Source of the DNA: Agrobacterium tumefaciens | GTDB lineage: Bacteria; Pseudomonadota; Alphaproteobacteria; Rhizobiales; Rhizobiaceae | DNA length: 64,000 nucleotides | Assembly (NCBI GenBank): GCA_025560025.1 | Contig: CP048485.1 | Coordinates: 1,178,001 to 1,242,000, forward strand | Direction of reading: 5' to 3' | Shown: positions 37,823 to 47,013 of the stretch, piece by piece | Layout: each line of letters opens with the position of its first letter | How positions within the stretch are numbered: position 1 is the first letter of the stretch | The notes under the pieces: model-generated | Databases searched by the model: none | What the model was told of the DNA's origin: nothing | What the model saw: only the letters and a program-made list of their open reading frames with translations | Translations under genes and position numbers: made by a program

Positions 37823-37852
37823 AAAAAAGAAAAAACCCGCCGAAGCGGGTTT
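37823..37852 (-). terminator. Terminator downstream of tRNA-Leu
   Basis: On the minus strand an AAACCCGC / GCGGGTTT stem with a 4-base loop is followed by a T-rich run (forward ctaaaaaagaaaaa), directly after the tRNA 3' end. Confidence 0.85.
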
Positions 37853-37855
37853 CTT

Positions 37856-37940
37856 TGGTGCGGTCGAGAAGACTCGAACTTCCACGGGTTGCCCCACAGC
37901 GACCTCAACGCTGCGCGTCTACCAATTCCGCCACGACCGC
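37856..37940 (-). tRNA. tRNA-Leu (anticodon GAG)
   Basis: On the minus strand, an 85-base cloverleaf runs from acceptor GCGGTCG to CGACCGC-A-CCA with CCA encoded. The anticodon stem CAGCG/CGCTG encloses TTGAGGT, giving GAG. The long variable arm (GTGGGGCAACCCGT region) is that of a class II tRNA, and the T-arm has GTTCGAG. Confidence 0.95.
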
Positions 37941-38129
37941 ATCGTGGTAGGCGTCGACTTGCGCCGACGGGGGTGCATGTAGCAAAAGGATTTTCGGTGC
38001 ACAAGAGCGTCGTGACAGTTTTTTGAAATTAAAAATCGCACCGCACCATCCTATATGCAGGAAGCCCGGAAATGCTGGGGTTGCCGCCTTGTCATCATTT
38101 TGCGAGAAGGCTGTGGAAAGGACTTTTTC

Positions 38130-38861
38130 ATGCTCACACGCACCGATATCGAGACAAATATGTTGCCCGCCGCCGGTTCCCCGCCCGTTCGCTGGCGAAT
38201 CTCGGAAGGTTTCGTCCCCTACGAGCAGGCGATTGAGGAAATGGAGCGGGAAGTCGCCGCCATCGCCAGTGGCGAAGCGGATGAACTCGTCTGGCTTCTA
38301 GAGCATCCACCACTTTACACCGCCGGCACCAGCGCCGACGCCGCCGACCTCATAGAGCCGGATCGTTTTCCCGTCTTCGCCACGGGCCGTGGCGGTGAAT
38401 ATACCTATCACGGGCCGGGACAGCGGGTCGTTTACGTGATGCTGGACCTGAAACGCCGGCGTCAGGATGTCCGCGCCTATGTGGCGGCGCTGGAAGACGT
38501 GATCATCCGCACGCTCGACAAGATGAATGTGCGCGGCGAACGGCGCGAAGATCGTGTTGGCGTTTGGGTCCGGCGGCCGGAGAAACCTCTTCTGCCAGAT
38601 GGCAGCATGGCTGAAGACAAGATCGCCGCGCTTGGCATCAGGCTGCGCAAATGGGTGAGCTTCCACGGGCTGTCGATCAATGTCGATCCCGACCTCTCGC
38701 ATTTTTCCGGCATCGTTCCCTGCGGCATCAGCGCCTATGGCGTCACCAGCCTTGTCGATCTCGGATTGCCGGTTATGATCGGTGATGTCGACGTTCTGCT
38801 GCGCGAAGCCTTCGAGGAGGTGTTTGGCGAGGCAGTGCCCGAATCCGGCTCCGGCGGCTGA
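38130..38861 (+). CDS. lipB: Octanoyltransferase LipB
   Basis: A 243-residue enzyme that moves octanoyl groups from acyl carrier protein to lipoyl domains, the first step of lipoate synthesis. Motifs are [18 protein letters not shown] (about 85-102), the catalytic Lys164 in [18 protein letters not shown], and the nucleophile Cys198 in [11 protein letters not shown]. The start at 38130 has GGAAAGG upstream; a longer frame from 38055 adds a non-conserved leader. Confidence 0.95.
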   Translation: MLTRTDIETNMLPAAGSPPVRWRISEGFVPYEQAIEEMEREVAAIASGEADELVWLLEHPPLYTAGTSADAADLIEPDRFPVFATGRGGEYTYHGPGQRVVYVMLDLKRRRQDVRAYVAALEDVIIRTLDKMNVRGERREDRVGVWVRRPEKPLLPDGSMAEDKIAALGIRLRKWVSFHGLSINVDPDLSHFSGIVPCGISAYGVTSLVDLGLPVMIGDVDVLLREAFEEVFGEAVPESGSGG

Positions 38862-38927
38862 TCCCACTGCAACTTTTGCCGCAGGCCGGTGTTTCCAGCA
38901 TCGATCACCACAAGAGGAGGAACGACC

Positions 38928-39995
38928 ATGTTCACAACGTCCGCCTATGCCTGCGATGACGGTTCTTCGCCGATGAAGCTCGCGACCATCAAGCGTCGCG
39001 ATCCCGGCCCGCGCGATGTCGAAATCGAGATCGAATTCTGTGGCGTCTGCCACTCCGATATCCACACGGCCCGCAGCGAATGGCCGGGCTCCCTCTACCC
39101 CTGCGTTCCCGGCCACGAAATCATCGGCCGCGTCGGCCGGGTGGGCGCGCAGGTCACCAAGTTCAAGGCGGGCGACCGGGTTGGTGTCGGCTGTATCGTC
39201 GATAGCTGCCGGCAATGCGCAAGCTGCGCCGAGGGGCTGGAGCAATATTGCGAAAACGGCATGACCGGCACCTATAATTCGCCCGACAAGGCTATGGGCG
39301 GTGGCGCTCATACGCTTGGCGGTTATTCTGCCCATGTCGTCGTCGATGACCGTTACGTCCTCAACATTCCCGAAGGCCTCGATCCGGCCGCCGCAGCACC
39401 CCTGCTTTGCGCGGGTATCACCACCTATTCCCCGCTGCGCCACTGGAACGCAGGACCCGGCAAGCGTGTCGGCGTGGTCGGCCTCGGTGGCCTTGGTCAT
39501 ATGGCCGTCAAGATAGCCAATGCCATGGGCGCGACCGTGGTGATGATCACGACGTCGCCCGGCAAGGCGGAAGACGCGAAAAAGCTCGGCGCCCATGAGG
39601 TAATCGTCTCCCGTGATGCCGAGCAGATGAAGAGTGCCGCTGCAAGTCTCGATCTGATCATTGATGCGGTTGCCGCCGACCATGACATCAACGCCTATCT
39701 CGCGCTGCTGAAACGCGATGGCGCGCTGGTGCAGGTGGGCGCTCCGGAAAAGCCGCTCTCCGTCCACGCCTTCAGCCTCATCCCCGGCCGCAAGACCTTT
39801 GCCGGTTCGATGATTGGCGGCATTCCCGAGACCCAGGAAATGCTGGATTTCTGCGCCGAAAAAGGCATCGCCGCCGAAATCGAGATGATCGATATCGATC
39901 AGATCAACGACGCTTATGAACGCATGATAAAAAGCGATGTGCGTTATCGCTTCGTCATTGATATGAAGAGCCTGCCGCGCCAGAAGGCTGCCTGA
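38928..39995 (+). CDS. Zinc-dependent NAD(P) alcohol dehydrogenase, CAD/YahK-like
   Basis: A 355-residue medium-chain dehydrogenase/reductase probably reducing aldehydes with NADPH. Catalytic zinc ligands are in EFCGVCHSDIH and GHEIIGRV. The structural zinc lobe is CRQCASCAEGLEQYC, and the Rossmann motif GLGGLGHMAVK follows. The TGTYNSPDKAMGGGAHTLGGYS loop is typical of the cinnamyl-alcohol-dehydrogenase-like group (E. coli YahK). GAGGAGGAA precedes the ATG at 38928. The physiological aldehyde is unknown. Confidence 0.92.
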   Translation: MFTTSAYACDDGSSPMKLATIKRRDPGPRDVEIEIEFCGVCHSDIHTARSEWPGSLYPCVPGHEIIGRVGRVGAQVTKFKAGDRVGVGCIVDSCRQCASCAEGLEQYCENGMTGTYNSPDKAMGGGAHTLGGYSAHVVVDDRYVLNIPEGLDPAAAAPLLCAGITTYSPLRHWNAGPGKRVGVVGLGGLGHMAVKIANAMGATVVMITTSPGKAEDAKKLGAHEVIVSRDAEQMKSAAASLDLIIDAVAADHDINAYLALLKRDGALVQVGAPEKPLSVHAFSLIPGRKTFAGSMIGGIPETQEMLDFCAEKGIAAEIEMIDIDQINDAYERMIKSDVRYRFVIDMKSLPRQKAA

Positions 39996-40068
39996 CCCTG
40001 GAAAGGGGGCGAGTTTCCGGCGTCCCCTCTCCTCGTTTGACCGTCCGGTTGAAAGCGCAGCCCTAACC

Positions 40069-41004
40069 ATGACCAGCCAGACCGGTTTCAACGATGTCGC
40101 CAAGGGCATGACCATCATGGCGGGCTGCATGTTCGTGCTGCCGGTCATGGATGCGATCGCCAAATACATGGCGGTCAGCGGCGGCATGTCGCCGGCGCAG
40201 GTCACCTTCTACCGCTTCTTTTTCCAGCTTCTGTGCACCCTGCCCCTGCTGTTGGTGATCTCACCGAAAGCGCTGTTCAGCGCCAGGCGGCCGTGGATGA
40301 ACTGCCTGCGCGGTGTGCTGCATGCCTCGGCCAGCCTGATGTTCTTTGCCGCCGTCAAATACATGCCGCTCGCCGATGTCTTTGCGATCTATTTCGTCGA
40401 GCCCTTCATGCTGACGATGATGTCGGCCCTATTCCTCGGTGAAAAAGTCGGCTGGAAACGCTGGACGGCGATTGTGGTGGGGTTTGGCGGCGCTCTCATC
40501 GTTATTCAGCCGAGTTTCGAGATCTTCGGCTGGACTTCGCTCCTGCCGGTCGCCTGCGCCTTTCTCTACACGCTTTATCTCTTCCTGAACCGCGCCATCG
40601 GCGATGCCGACAGCCCGCTCGTCATGCAGACCATGTCCGGCATTGCCGGCACCGTGTTCATGGGGGCGGCCCTTCTGGCCGGCAATGCATTCGGCGACAA
40701 GGATTTCGCCGTCTCGCTCCCGCAATCCGGCTTTGCCCTCACCCTGCTCATCCTGCTGGGTTCGATATCCGGCTACATGCATCTCCTGATCGTCAGGGCC
40801 TTCAGGCTGGCGCCCCTCTCTCTGCTGGCGCCGTTCCAGTATTTCGAGATCATCTCGGCGACGGTACTCGGTTATGCGCTGTTCTCAGACTTCCCGACGC
40901 CGTCGAAATGGCTGGGCATCCTCATTATCGTCGCATCCGGCCTGTTTATCATCTGGCGAGAACGCAAACAGACACAGACCAATCTGCCGCTGGACGGGCA
41001 ATGA
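40069..41004 (+). CDS. DMT-superfamily (EamA) transporter
   Basis: A 311-residue drug/metabolite transporter with ten predicted helices in two EamA repeats. Repeat one contains PVMDAIAKYMAVSGGMSPAQVTFYRFFFQ and ADVFAIYFVEPFMLTMMSALFLGEKVGWKRW; repeat two ends LAPFQYFEIISATVLGYALFSDFPTPSKWLGILIIV. Members export amino acids, nucleobases or other metabolites; the substrate is unknown. It ends 24 bases from a convergent hypothetical gene. Confidence 0.88.
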   Translation: MTSQTGFNDVAKGMTIMAGCMFVLPVMDAIAKYMAVSGGMSPAQVTFYRFFFQLLCTLPLLLVISPKALFSARRPWMNCLRGVLHASASLMFFAAVKYMPLADVFAIYFVEPFMLTMMSALFLGEKVGWKRWTAIVVGFGGALIVIQPSFEIFGWTSLLPVACAFLYTLYLFLNRAIGDADSPLVMQTMSGIAGTVFMGAALLAGNAFGDKDFAVSLPQSGFALTLLILLGSISGYMHLLIVRAFRLAPLSLLAPFQYFEIISATVLGYALFSDFPTPSKWLGILIIVASGLFIIWRERKQTQTNLPLDGQ

Positions 41005-41028
41005 GACGGGACGATGAATGGCAAGGCC

Positions 41029-41487
41029 TCAGCTGCCCGAGGGCAACGAGCCTTCGTCGTGATGATCCTGCGCCTCTACGAGGCTGCCAAGCAGCCAGAG
41101 AGAGACCTCGGCCGCCTCTCCAGCCGATTTGAACCGGTATGAGCCGCTATATTTCGGCATATCGAAAAAGGTAACGACAAAACCGTCGCCGCTTTCGAGA
41201 CTTTCGACCCTTATCCGCTCTGGGTCGATCATCACGCACACATAGTGAGACCCCATATTGCGCATGAAGCCGGCCTTGTTGTCATGGAGGCGCACAAAGG
41301 CCGCGACGCCATCCACCGTCATATGCAGGCTTCTGATCGCCTCGTTGGGAAAGGCCCGGGCGAAATCCATGATCGCCTGCCCCACATCATGGCTGTTATC
41401 CTCGTCCGTCGCCCGCGTCATGCGCCATGCATATACAGCGAAGACCGAAAGCAGCACGAAAACGATAATCCAGATCGCAATACTCAC
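41029..41487 (-). CDS. Hypothetical protein with N-terminal membrane anchor
   Basis: A 152-residue protein with one hydrophobic segment at residues 3-21 (IAIWIIVFVLLSVFAVYAW) and a soluble remainder rich in beta-like pattern (AFVRLHDNKAGFMRNMGSHYVCVMIDPERIRVESLESGDGFVVTFFD). I do not recognise the family. It is 159 bases upstream of the squalene/phytoene-synthase-like gene on the opposite end of a short gap. Confidence 0.6.
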   Translation of the reverse strand: MSIAIWIIVFVLLSVFAVYAWRMTRATDEDNSHDVGQAIMDFARAFPNEAIRSLHMTVDGVAAFVRLHDNKAGFMRNMGSHYVCVMIDPERIRVESLESGDGFVVTFFDMPKYSGSYRFKSAGEAAEVSLWLLGSLVEAQDHHDEGSLPSGS

Positions 41488-41646
41488 CCGGGACGCTCCC
41501 TCAGCACCGAAACATCACGATTCGCGAATCGAAACGATGCGAACCCGGTTTCGGTTCATAAAGATCGAGGCTTGCGTGAAGTGTGGCTTCACGGGGATCG
41601 CTGCAGAATCGGGAGCGGTCCGCCATGCGATACGCGGGACAGAAAA

Positions 41647-42492
41647 TCAGAACCGCTTGAGGAAGGACGCCTTTGCCAGCAGCCATTGCCGGCGCAGCTG
41701 CGACAGCTGCAACTCGCCTTCGAACACGCCCGTTCCGGCCTTTCTGGCGGCAAGGATAACCGGGCCGGACAAAGCCACGGGGAGATAGGCCGCGAAGACC
41801 GTTTTCGAAATCTTCGCGCGTCTCGCCTTTTCTATATGATCGAGAGCGTGCGCCGCAAAAATCTCGATGGCGATGCCGATCCGCTGTTTATCCTGACCTT
41901 CGAGAAACGTCTCGCGGTCGAGCCCCGCAGCCGCCAGCATGTCGGCAGGAATATAAACCTGCCCGCGACGCCGGTGCAGCGGCATCAGGAGAAGAATGCC
42001 CGCCATGGCCTGTGCCACGCCCGCATGCCCTGCCGCTTCCGCGCTGGATGCGGCGTCTTCAGCGGAAAGCACGAGACTTGCAAGCTGGATCAATGCGGAT
42101 GCGGTTTCTCCGGCATAACCTTCAAGCGCATTGCGATCCTCGAACAGGTCGTCATAGAGATCGAAGATACGCGCCTCGATCATATTGGCCAGCACAGGAC
42201 GCGGCAGGCGATAATGCTCGATCGCCGCCAGAAGCGCTGCTGCCACCGGGTGGGATTGGCTGTCACCGTGTGCATTGCCGTCCAGAAGATCGCGCCACCA
42301 TTGCATGCGCACCTCGCCGGGCAGCGCCTCGCGCACGGAATCGCGGATACGGGCGATTTCGGCATTGAAGGCGTATAGCGCGGCAAGGGCATTGCGCTTT
42401 TCGGCAGGCGACAGAAGGCAGGCGAGATAGCGGTCGCGATCGGTATCGCGCAGCGTCGCGAGGCAGACGTCGAGATTTTCTGTGGGTGCCAT
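41647..42492 (-). CDS. Squalene/phytoene-synthase-fold protein, NDUFAF6-like
   Basis: A 281-residue protein with the all-helical squalene/phytoene synthase fold but without the catalytic Asp-rich motifs. Where active enzymes have DDxxDE, it reads FNAEIARIRDSVRE; where they have NILRDVxED, it reads GILLLMPLHRRRGQVYIP, keeping only the RGQVYIP part. That pattern matches NDUFAF6, a mitochondrial complex I assembly factor, rather than an active prenyl synthase. It is at the end of a yajC-secDF-Mth938 block, 23 bases from the NDUFAF3-like gene. Confidence 0.82.
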   Translation of the reverse strand: MAPTENLDVCLATLRDTDRDRYLACLLSPAEKRNALAALYAFNAEIARIRDSVREALPGEVRMQWWRDLLDGNAHGDSQSHPVAAALLAAIEHYRLPRPVLANMIEARIFDLYDDLFEDRNALEGYAGETASALIQLASLVLSAEDAASSAEAAGHAGVAQAMAGILLLMPLHRRRGQVYIPADMLAAAGLDRETFLEGQDKQRIGIAIEIFAAHALDHIEKARRAKISKTVFAAYLPVALSGPVILAARKAGTGVFEGELQLSQLRRQWLLAKASFLKRF

Positions 42493-42515
42493 GGTTCCCC
42501 GCGCGAAACGTCCTG

Positions 42516-42908
42516 TCAGCCTTCGACGGCAATCAGCGCCGCAGCCACGGCGCGCGATTCCGAAAGCATGATATTATAGGTGCGCACGGCAGCACCCGTG
42601 CTCATCGGGTCGACGGAAATACCCGCTTCCTTAAAGGCCGCGCGCAGTTCTTTCGGCAGCACCCGCATGCCGTCACCCGTGCCGATCAGCAGCACTTCGA
42701 TATCCTGCGCTTCCGCCAGAACCTTTTCGAAATGTTTGACGGTCAGTTCTTTCGCATCAACGGGCTCCCACCCGTAGATGCCGGAAGGCAGGAGCAGAAG
42801 CGAGCCGCGATGCGACATGTCGGCAAAACGGAAACCGCCATTGCCATAGGCATCGATGGGCGCCCGGCCGGGAAAATGGGCCGGGCGTATTTCAATCCCG
42901 CCGGCCAT
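42516..42908 (-). CDS. Mth938/NDUFAF3-like protein
   Basis: A 130-residue protein of the Mth938 (DUF498) family, homologous to the human complex I assembly factor NDUFAF3. Hallmarks are GFRFADMSHRGSLLLLPSGIYGW at the N-terminus, VLLIGTGDGMRVLPKEL in the middle and MSTGAAVRTYNIMLSE near the end. Its ATG shares one base with the secDF TGA (TGATG at 42906-42910), so it is translationally coupled to secDF. A bacterial role in complex I assembly is an inference. Confidence 0.88.
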   Translation of the reverse strand: MAGGIEIRPAHFPGRAPIDAYGNGGFRFADMSHRGSLLLLPSGIYGWEPVDAKELTVKHFEKVLAEAQDIEVLLIGTGDGMRVLPKELRAAFKEAGISVDPMSTGAAVRTYNIMLSESRAVAAALIAVEG

Positions 42909-45472
42909 CAGACGGCAGGCTTGCCGCCGATGGCGTTGCCGGGCTTTTCATCCTTCTCGTCTTCCGCATCCTTGCTGTCGGGACGCAGCTTGAAGGCGAT
43001 CAGCACCGGCGCGGCGATGTAGAGCGACGAGAACACGCCGATACCCACACCGAACAGCATGGCGAAGGTGAAGGAGCGGATAACCTCGCCACCGAAGAGG
43101 TAGAGCGCCAAGAGCGCCAGAAGTACGGTCAGACCAGTCAGGATCGTGCGCGACAGCGTCTGGTTAAGCGACACGTCGATGATCATCGACAGCGGCATCT
43201 TTTTATAACGCCTGAGGTTTTCGCGGATACGGTCGTAGATGACAACGGTATCGTTCAGCGAATAACCGATGATCGTCAGGATCGCCGCGATACTCGTGAG
43301 GTTGAACTCTATCCCGAGGAACACGAACAGGCCTATCGTAAAGACCACGTCGTGCACCATGGAGATGACCGCACCTAGCGCGAACTGCCATTCGAAGCGC
43401 ACCCAGATGTAGATCATGATCGCGGTCATGGCGAGCAGGATGCCAATCGTGGACGTATAGGTAAGGTCACCCGACACGGCCGGACCAACGACTTCCACGC
43501 GGCGGAAGTCATATTTGTCCTCAAGCTCACCACGCACCATGGTGATGGCCGACTGCTCGGCATTCTCGCCGCCGTCCTGCGCCTGGATACGAATGAGAAC
43601 ATCCTGCGGCGTACCGAAGTTCTGCGCCTGGATTTCACCCAGATTGAGCTGGTTCAGACGATCGCGAATATCGGCAAGATCCGCCTCGCCCTGCTTGGCG
43701 CGCACTTCGATGACCGAACCACCCTGGAAATCGATGCCGAGGTTCAGGCCCTTGGCAACGAAACCACCGATGCAGGCGAGCATGATGGCGCCGGTGATCA
43801 TGAAGACCACGCGACGATAGCGCATGAAGGGAATGTCGCGGCCATCGAACATGGCGGTGCGGACACCCTTCGGCAGGTGTTTCGGACGGCTGCGGCGAAC
43901 CCAGTAGCCGAACATCCACGCCGTCAGCGTATAGGCCGTGAAGACGGTTGTGATGATACCGACGGCCAGCGTGACGGCGAAGCCCTTCACCGGACCGGTG
44001 CCCATGTAGAACAGCACGCTCGCGACGATGAGCGTCGTCAGGTTGGCGTCGATAATGGTCGCGAAGGCGCGGGTGAAGCCGTTATCCAGTGACTGGATCA
44101 GCGGTTTGCCGCTTTTCACCTCCTCGCGTATTCGCTCATAGATCAGAACGTTCGAATCCACCGCCATGCCGATGGTGAGGACGATACCGGCAATACCCGG
44201 CAAGGTGAGTGTCGATCCGATCACGCTGAGAACAGCGAGCAGCATGACGACGTTGACGACAAGGGCGATATTCGCCAGCAGGCCGAAGAAGCCATAAAAG
44301 ACGAACATGAAGATGAGGACGCCGACGGCGCCGATGGCGCTGGCCGTCAGGCCGGCGGTGATGGAGTCGTTACCGAGGCTTGGGCCAACGGTGCGTTCTT
44401 CAACTACGGTCAGCGTGGCCGGTAGCGCACCGGCGCGCAGCAGGACCGCAAGGTCGTTGGCGCCCTGTACCGAGAAGTTACCGGAAATCTGTCCCGAACC
44501 GCCAATGATCGGCTCGCGGATGACAGGTGCGGAAATCACCTGGTTATCGAGAACGATGGCGAAAGGCTTGCCGACATTCTGCTGCGTCGCCTGCGCAAAG
44601 CGCTGCGCGCCGCGGCTGTCGAAGCGGAAGGTGACGACGGGTTCGTTGGTCTGCTGGTTGAAGCTTGCCTGTGCGTCGACGAGATTGTCGCCGGAAACGA
44701 GCGCGCGGCGTTCCACCAGATAGGGAACCGGCGGATCGTCCTGCGAATAGAGAACCTCGGAGGTGGCCGGCGGACGGCCGTTCATCGCTTCCTGCACCGG
44801 CATCGTCGTGTCGACCATGCGGAAGGACAGCTTTGCCGTCTGGTTGAGGAGAGATTTCAGGCGCTGCGGGTCCTGAAGGCCCGGCACCTGCACGATGATG
44901 CGGTCGGAACCCTGACGCTGGATGAGCGGCTCGGTGGTGCCGACTTCGTCAACGCGGCGACGTACGACTTCGATGGACTGCGACACGGCCGAAGACAGGC
45001 GGTAGTCGATGCCTTCATCGCTCAGGTTGAGCCTGAGAAGATTGTCGCCGCCATCGCTCATCGTCACTTCGGTGATGGAACCGCCGACCAGCGTGCCGGC
45101 GGACACCGGCTGCGTCAGGTCGCGAAGCGCAGTCTTGGCCGCTTCGTATTGAGCGGGATCGCTGATACGAACCTGAATCTGCTGGCCGTTGCCCGTGAGC
45201 CCGGAATAGCGGATGTTGGCGTCGCGAAGCTGCGTGCGCACATCGCCGACGATCGTTTCAAGCCGTTCCTTGACAATGTCGGAACGCTCGATCTTGAGCA
45301 TGATGTGCGAACCGCCCTGAAGGTCGAGACCGAGCGTTACCTTGTTGTCCTTGTACCAGGCAGGCATGCTCTCCAGCTGTTTGTCCGAAAACAGGTTGGG
45401 AGAGGCGATGAAGACGCTTGCCAGCACAAGCAGCCAGATGAAGACTGTTTTCCAACGGGAAAAATGAAGCAT
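42908..45472 (-). CDS. secDF: Protein translocase SecD-SecF fusion
   Basis: An 854-residue membrane protein that uses the proton gradient to help pull exported proteins through SecYEG. The SecD half begins KVTLGLDLQGGSHIML with helices around residues 350-540 (GIVLTIGMAVDSNVLIYERIREE). The SecF half starts with MRYRRVVFMITG, GIDFQGGSVIEVRA and ends with SLNDTVVIYDRIREN. About 12 transmembrane helices. The fused form is common in alphaproteobacteria. The start at 45472 (MLHFSRWKTVFIW) was chosen over the longer frame. yajC lies 81 bases upstream. Confidence 0.96.
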   Translation of the reverse strand: MLHFSRWKTVFIWLLVLASVFIASPNLFSDKQLESMPAWYKDNKVTLGLDLQGGSHIMLKIERSDIVKERLETIVGDVRTQLRDANIRYSGLTGNGQQIQVRISDPAQYEAAKTALRDLTQPVSAGTLVGGSITEVTMSDGGDNLLRLNLSDEGIDYRLSSAVSQSIEVVRRRVDEVGTTEPLIQRQGSDRIIVQVPGLQDPQRLKSLLNQTAKLSFRMVDTTMPVQEAMNGRPPATSEVLYSQDDPPVPYLVERRALVSGDNLVDAQASFNQQTNEPVVTFRFDSRGAQRFAQATQQNVGKPFAIVLDNQVISAPVIREPIIGGSGQISGNFSVQGANDLAVLLRAGALPATLTVVEERTVGPSLGNDSITAGLTASAIGAVGVLIFMFVFYGFFGLLANIALVVNVVMLLAVLSVIGSTLTLPGIAGIVLTIGMAVDSNVLIYERIREEVKSGKPLIQSLDNGFTRAFATIIDANLTTLIVASVLFYMGTGPVKGFAVTLAVGIITTVFTAYTLTAWMFGYWVRRSRPKHLPKGVRTAMFDGRDIPFMRYRRVVFMITGAIMLACIGGFVAKGLNLGIDFQGGSVIEVRAKQGEADLADIRDRLNQLNLGEIQAQNFGTPQDVLIRIQAQDGGENAEQSAITMVRGELEDKYDFRRVEVVGPAVSGDLTYTSTIGILLAMTAIMIYIWVRFEWQFALGAVISMVHDVVFTIGLFVFLGIEFNLTSIAAILTIIGYSLNDTVVIYDRIRENLRRYKKMPLSMIIDVSLNQTLSRTILTGLTVLLALLALYLFGGEVIRSFTFAMLFGVGIGVFSSLYIAAPVLIAFKLRPDSKDAEDEKDEKPGNAIGGKPAV

Positions 45473-45553
45473 TTCGATCTCGGTCAGGGTTGGGGTTGCG
45501 CTGATGACGCAACCCGTCAAATTCGGAAGCGGGCGTCCGGTTATCCGGCAGGA

Positions 45554-45901
45554 TCAGGAAGCGGCTTCCGTCTTGACCACTTCGCCCTTCACGCGCACTT
45601 CGGCAATATAGGCACGAGCGGCACGGATTTTCACGCCTTCGGCGATTTCGACTTCCAGTTCATTGTCGTCGATGACCTTGGTCACCTTGCCGACGATGCC
45701 GCCGCCGAGAACGACCTGATCGCCACGGCGAATGCTGGTCAGCGTCTCCTGACGCTTCTTCATCTGCGCGCGCTGCGGACGGATGAGGAAAAAGTACCAG
45801 ACCACCATAAGCGGCGCAAACAGGAAAAGCATTTCAAGGCCAGACCCGAAGGCCGATGCGCCACCCGCTGCGTCCTGGGCAAAAGCTTGACTAATGAACA
45901 T
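45554..45901 (-). CDS. yajC: Preprotein translocase subunit YajC
   Basis: A 115-residue YajC with one N-terminal membrane helix (MLFLFAPLMVVWYFFLIRP) and the conserved RPQRAQMKKRQETLTSIRRGDQVVLGGGIVGKV soluble part. It associates with SecDF. It is divergent from the DUF815 ATPase gene. Confidence 0.95.
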   Translation of the reverse strand: MFISQAFAQDAAGGASAFGSGLEMLFLFAPLMVVWYFFLIRPQRAQMKKRQETLTSIRRGDQVVLGGGIVGKVTKVIDDNELEVEIAEGVKIRAARAYIAEVRVKGEVVKTEAAS

Positions 45902-46108
45902 ATAAAACTCCTCAACGATTACGGCACGACCTCTTATGCCGCCCCAGCTTTCAAGCCGCCGGAATATAGTGGGGAACGCCGGGATTGCAACAGATGCAGG
46001 CCGCCCGCCGTACCGATTCCGGACCTCTTAACCTTTATGGGCTGGAAACGCCATGCTAGGCCGGGCCGAAAACATCGTTTTGAACACGAGACAAGCGGAA
46101 GAAACACC

Positions 46109-46981
46109 ATGATTCGAGAAGAGACGGCCACCCTGCTTCTTGCCGAACTGCGTAGACTGAACATTGCCGTGGAACGGCTCGCCGGCCCGGCACCCGCCAT
46201 AAACGACTGGAATGCGGCCGATTGTTTCGTCTGGTCGCCGGTCAACTCCTTCCTGCAGCCGGTCGCACGTCCGAACCGCATTGCGCTGAAACTCATTCGT
46301 GGCGTTGACCATGTGCGCGACATCCTGCACGAAAACACGCTGCGTTTTGCCGATGGTTTTCCCGCCAATAACGTGCTGCTCTGGGGCGCGCGCGGCATGG
46401 GCAAATCCTCGCTGGTCAAGGCTGTTCACGAAGATGTGCGCGCAGCAAGCGGCGTTCCCCTGAAACTGGTCGAGGTGCACCGCGAGGATATCCACACCCT
46501 GCCCGCCTTGCTCGACATCTTGAAGGCTTCCGGTGAACGCGTCATCGTCTTCTGCGACGACCTCTCCTTCGACCACGACGACACGGCCTACAAATCCCTG
46601 AAGGCGGCGCTCGACGGCGGCATCGAGGGACGGCCGGACAATGTTCTGTTTTACGCCACGTCCAACCGCCGCCACCTTCTGCCGCGTCACATGATGGAAA
46701 ACGAGCAGTCGACGGCCATCAACCCCTCGGAAGCGGTGGAGGAGAAAGTCTCGCTCTCGGATCGCTTCGGCCTCTGGCTCGGTTTCCACAAATGCGGTCA
46801 GGAAGACTACCTGACCATGATCGACAGCTATGCCACGCATTTCGATCTGGGACTCGATCGCGAAACCCTGCATCACGAGGCGCTGGAATGGGCCACCACG
46901 CGCGGAGGACGCTCCGGCCGTGTGGCCTGGCAATATATTCAGGATGCCGCCGGGCGCCTGAGGAAATCGATCGACAGATAG
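46109..46981 (+). CDS. DUF815 P-loop ATPase
   Basis: A 290-residue AAA-like protein of the DUF815 family. Walker A is LLWGARGMGKSSLVK (about residue 95), Walker B is VIVFCDDLSFDHDD, and a sensor-like TSNRRHLLPRHMMEN follows. Function is unknown; it frequently sits next to yajC-secDF in alphaproteobacteria. The ATG at 46109 is preceded by GCGGAAGAAAC; a frame open to 45149 reads antisense to secDF and is not used. Confidence 0.88.
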   Translation: MIREETATLLLAELRRLNIAVERLAGPAPAINDWNAADCFVWSPVNSFLQPVARPNRIALKLIRGVDHVRDILHENTLRFADGFPANNVLLWGARGMGKSSLVKAVHEDVRAASGVPLKLVEVHREDIHTLPALLDILKASGERVIVFCDDLSFDHDDTAYKSLKAALDGGIEGRPDNVLFYATSNRRHLLPRHMMENEQSTAINPSEAVEEKVSLSDRFGLWLGFHKCGQEDYLTMIDSYATHFDLGLDRETLHHEALEWATTRGGRSGRVAWQYIQDAAGRLRKSIDR

Positions 46982-47013
46982 GCTGCGATCAAACAGCAGG
47001 GATTAATCGGGCC

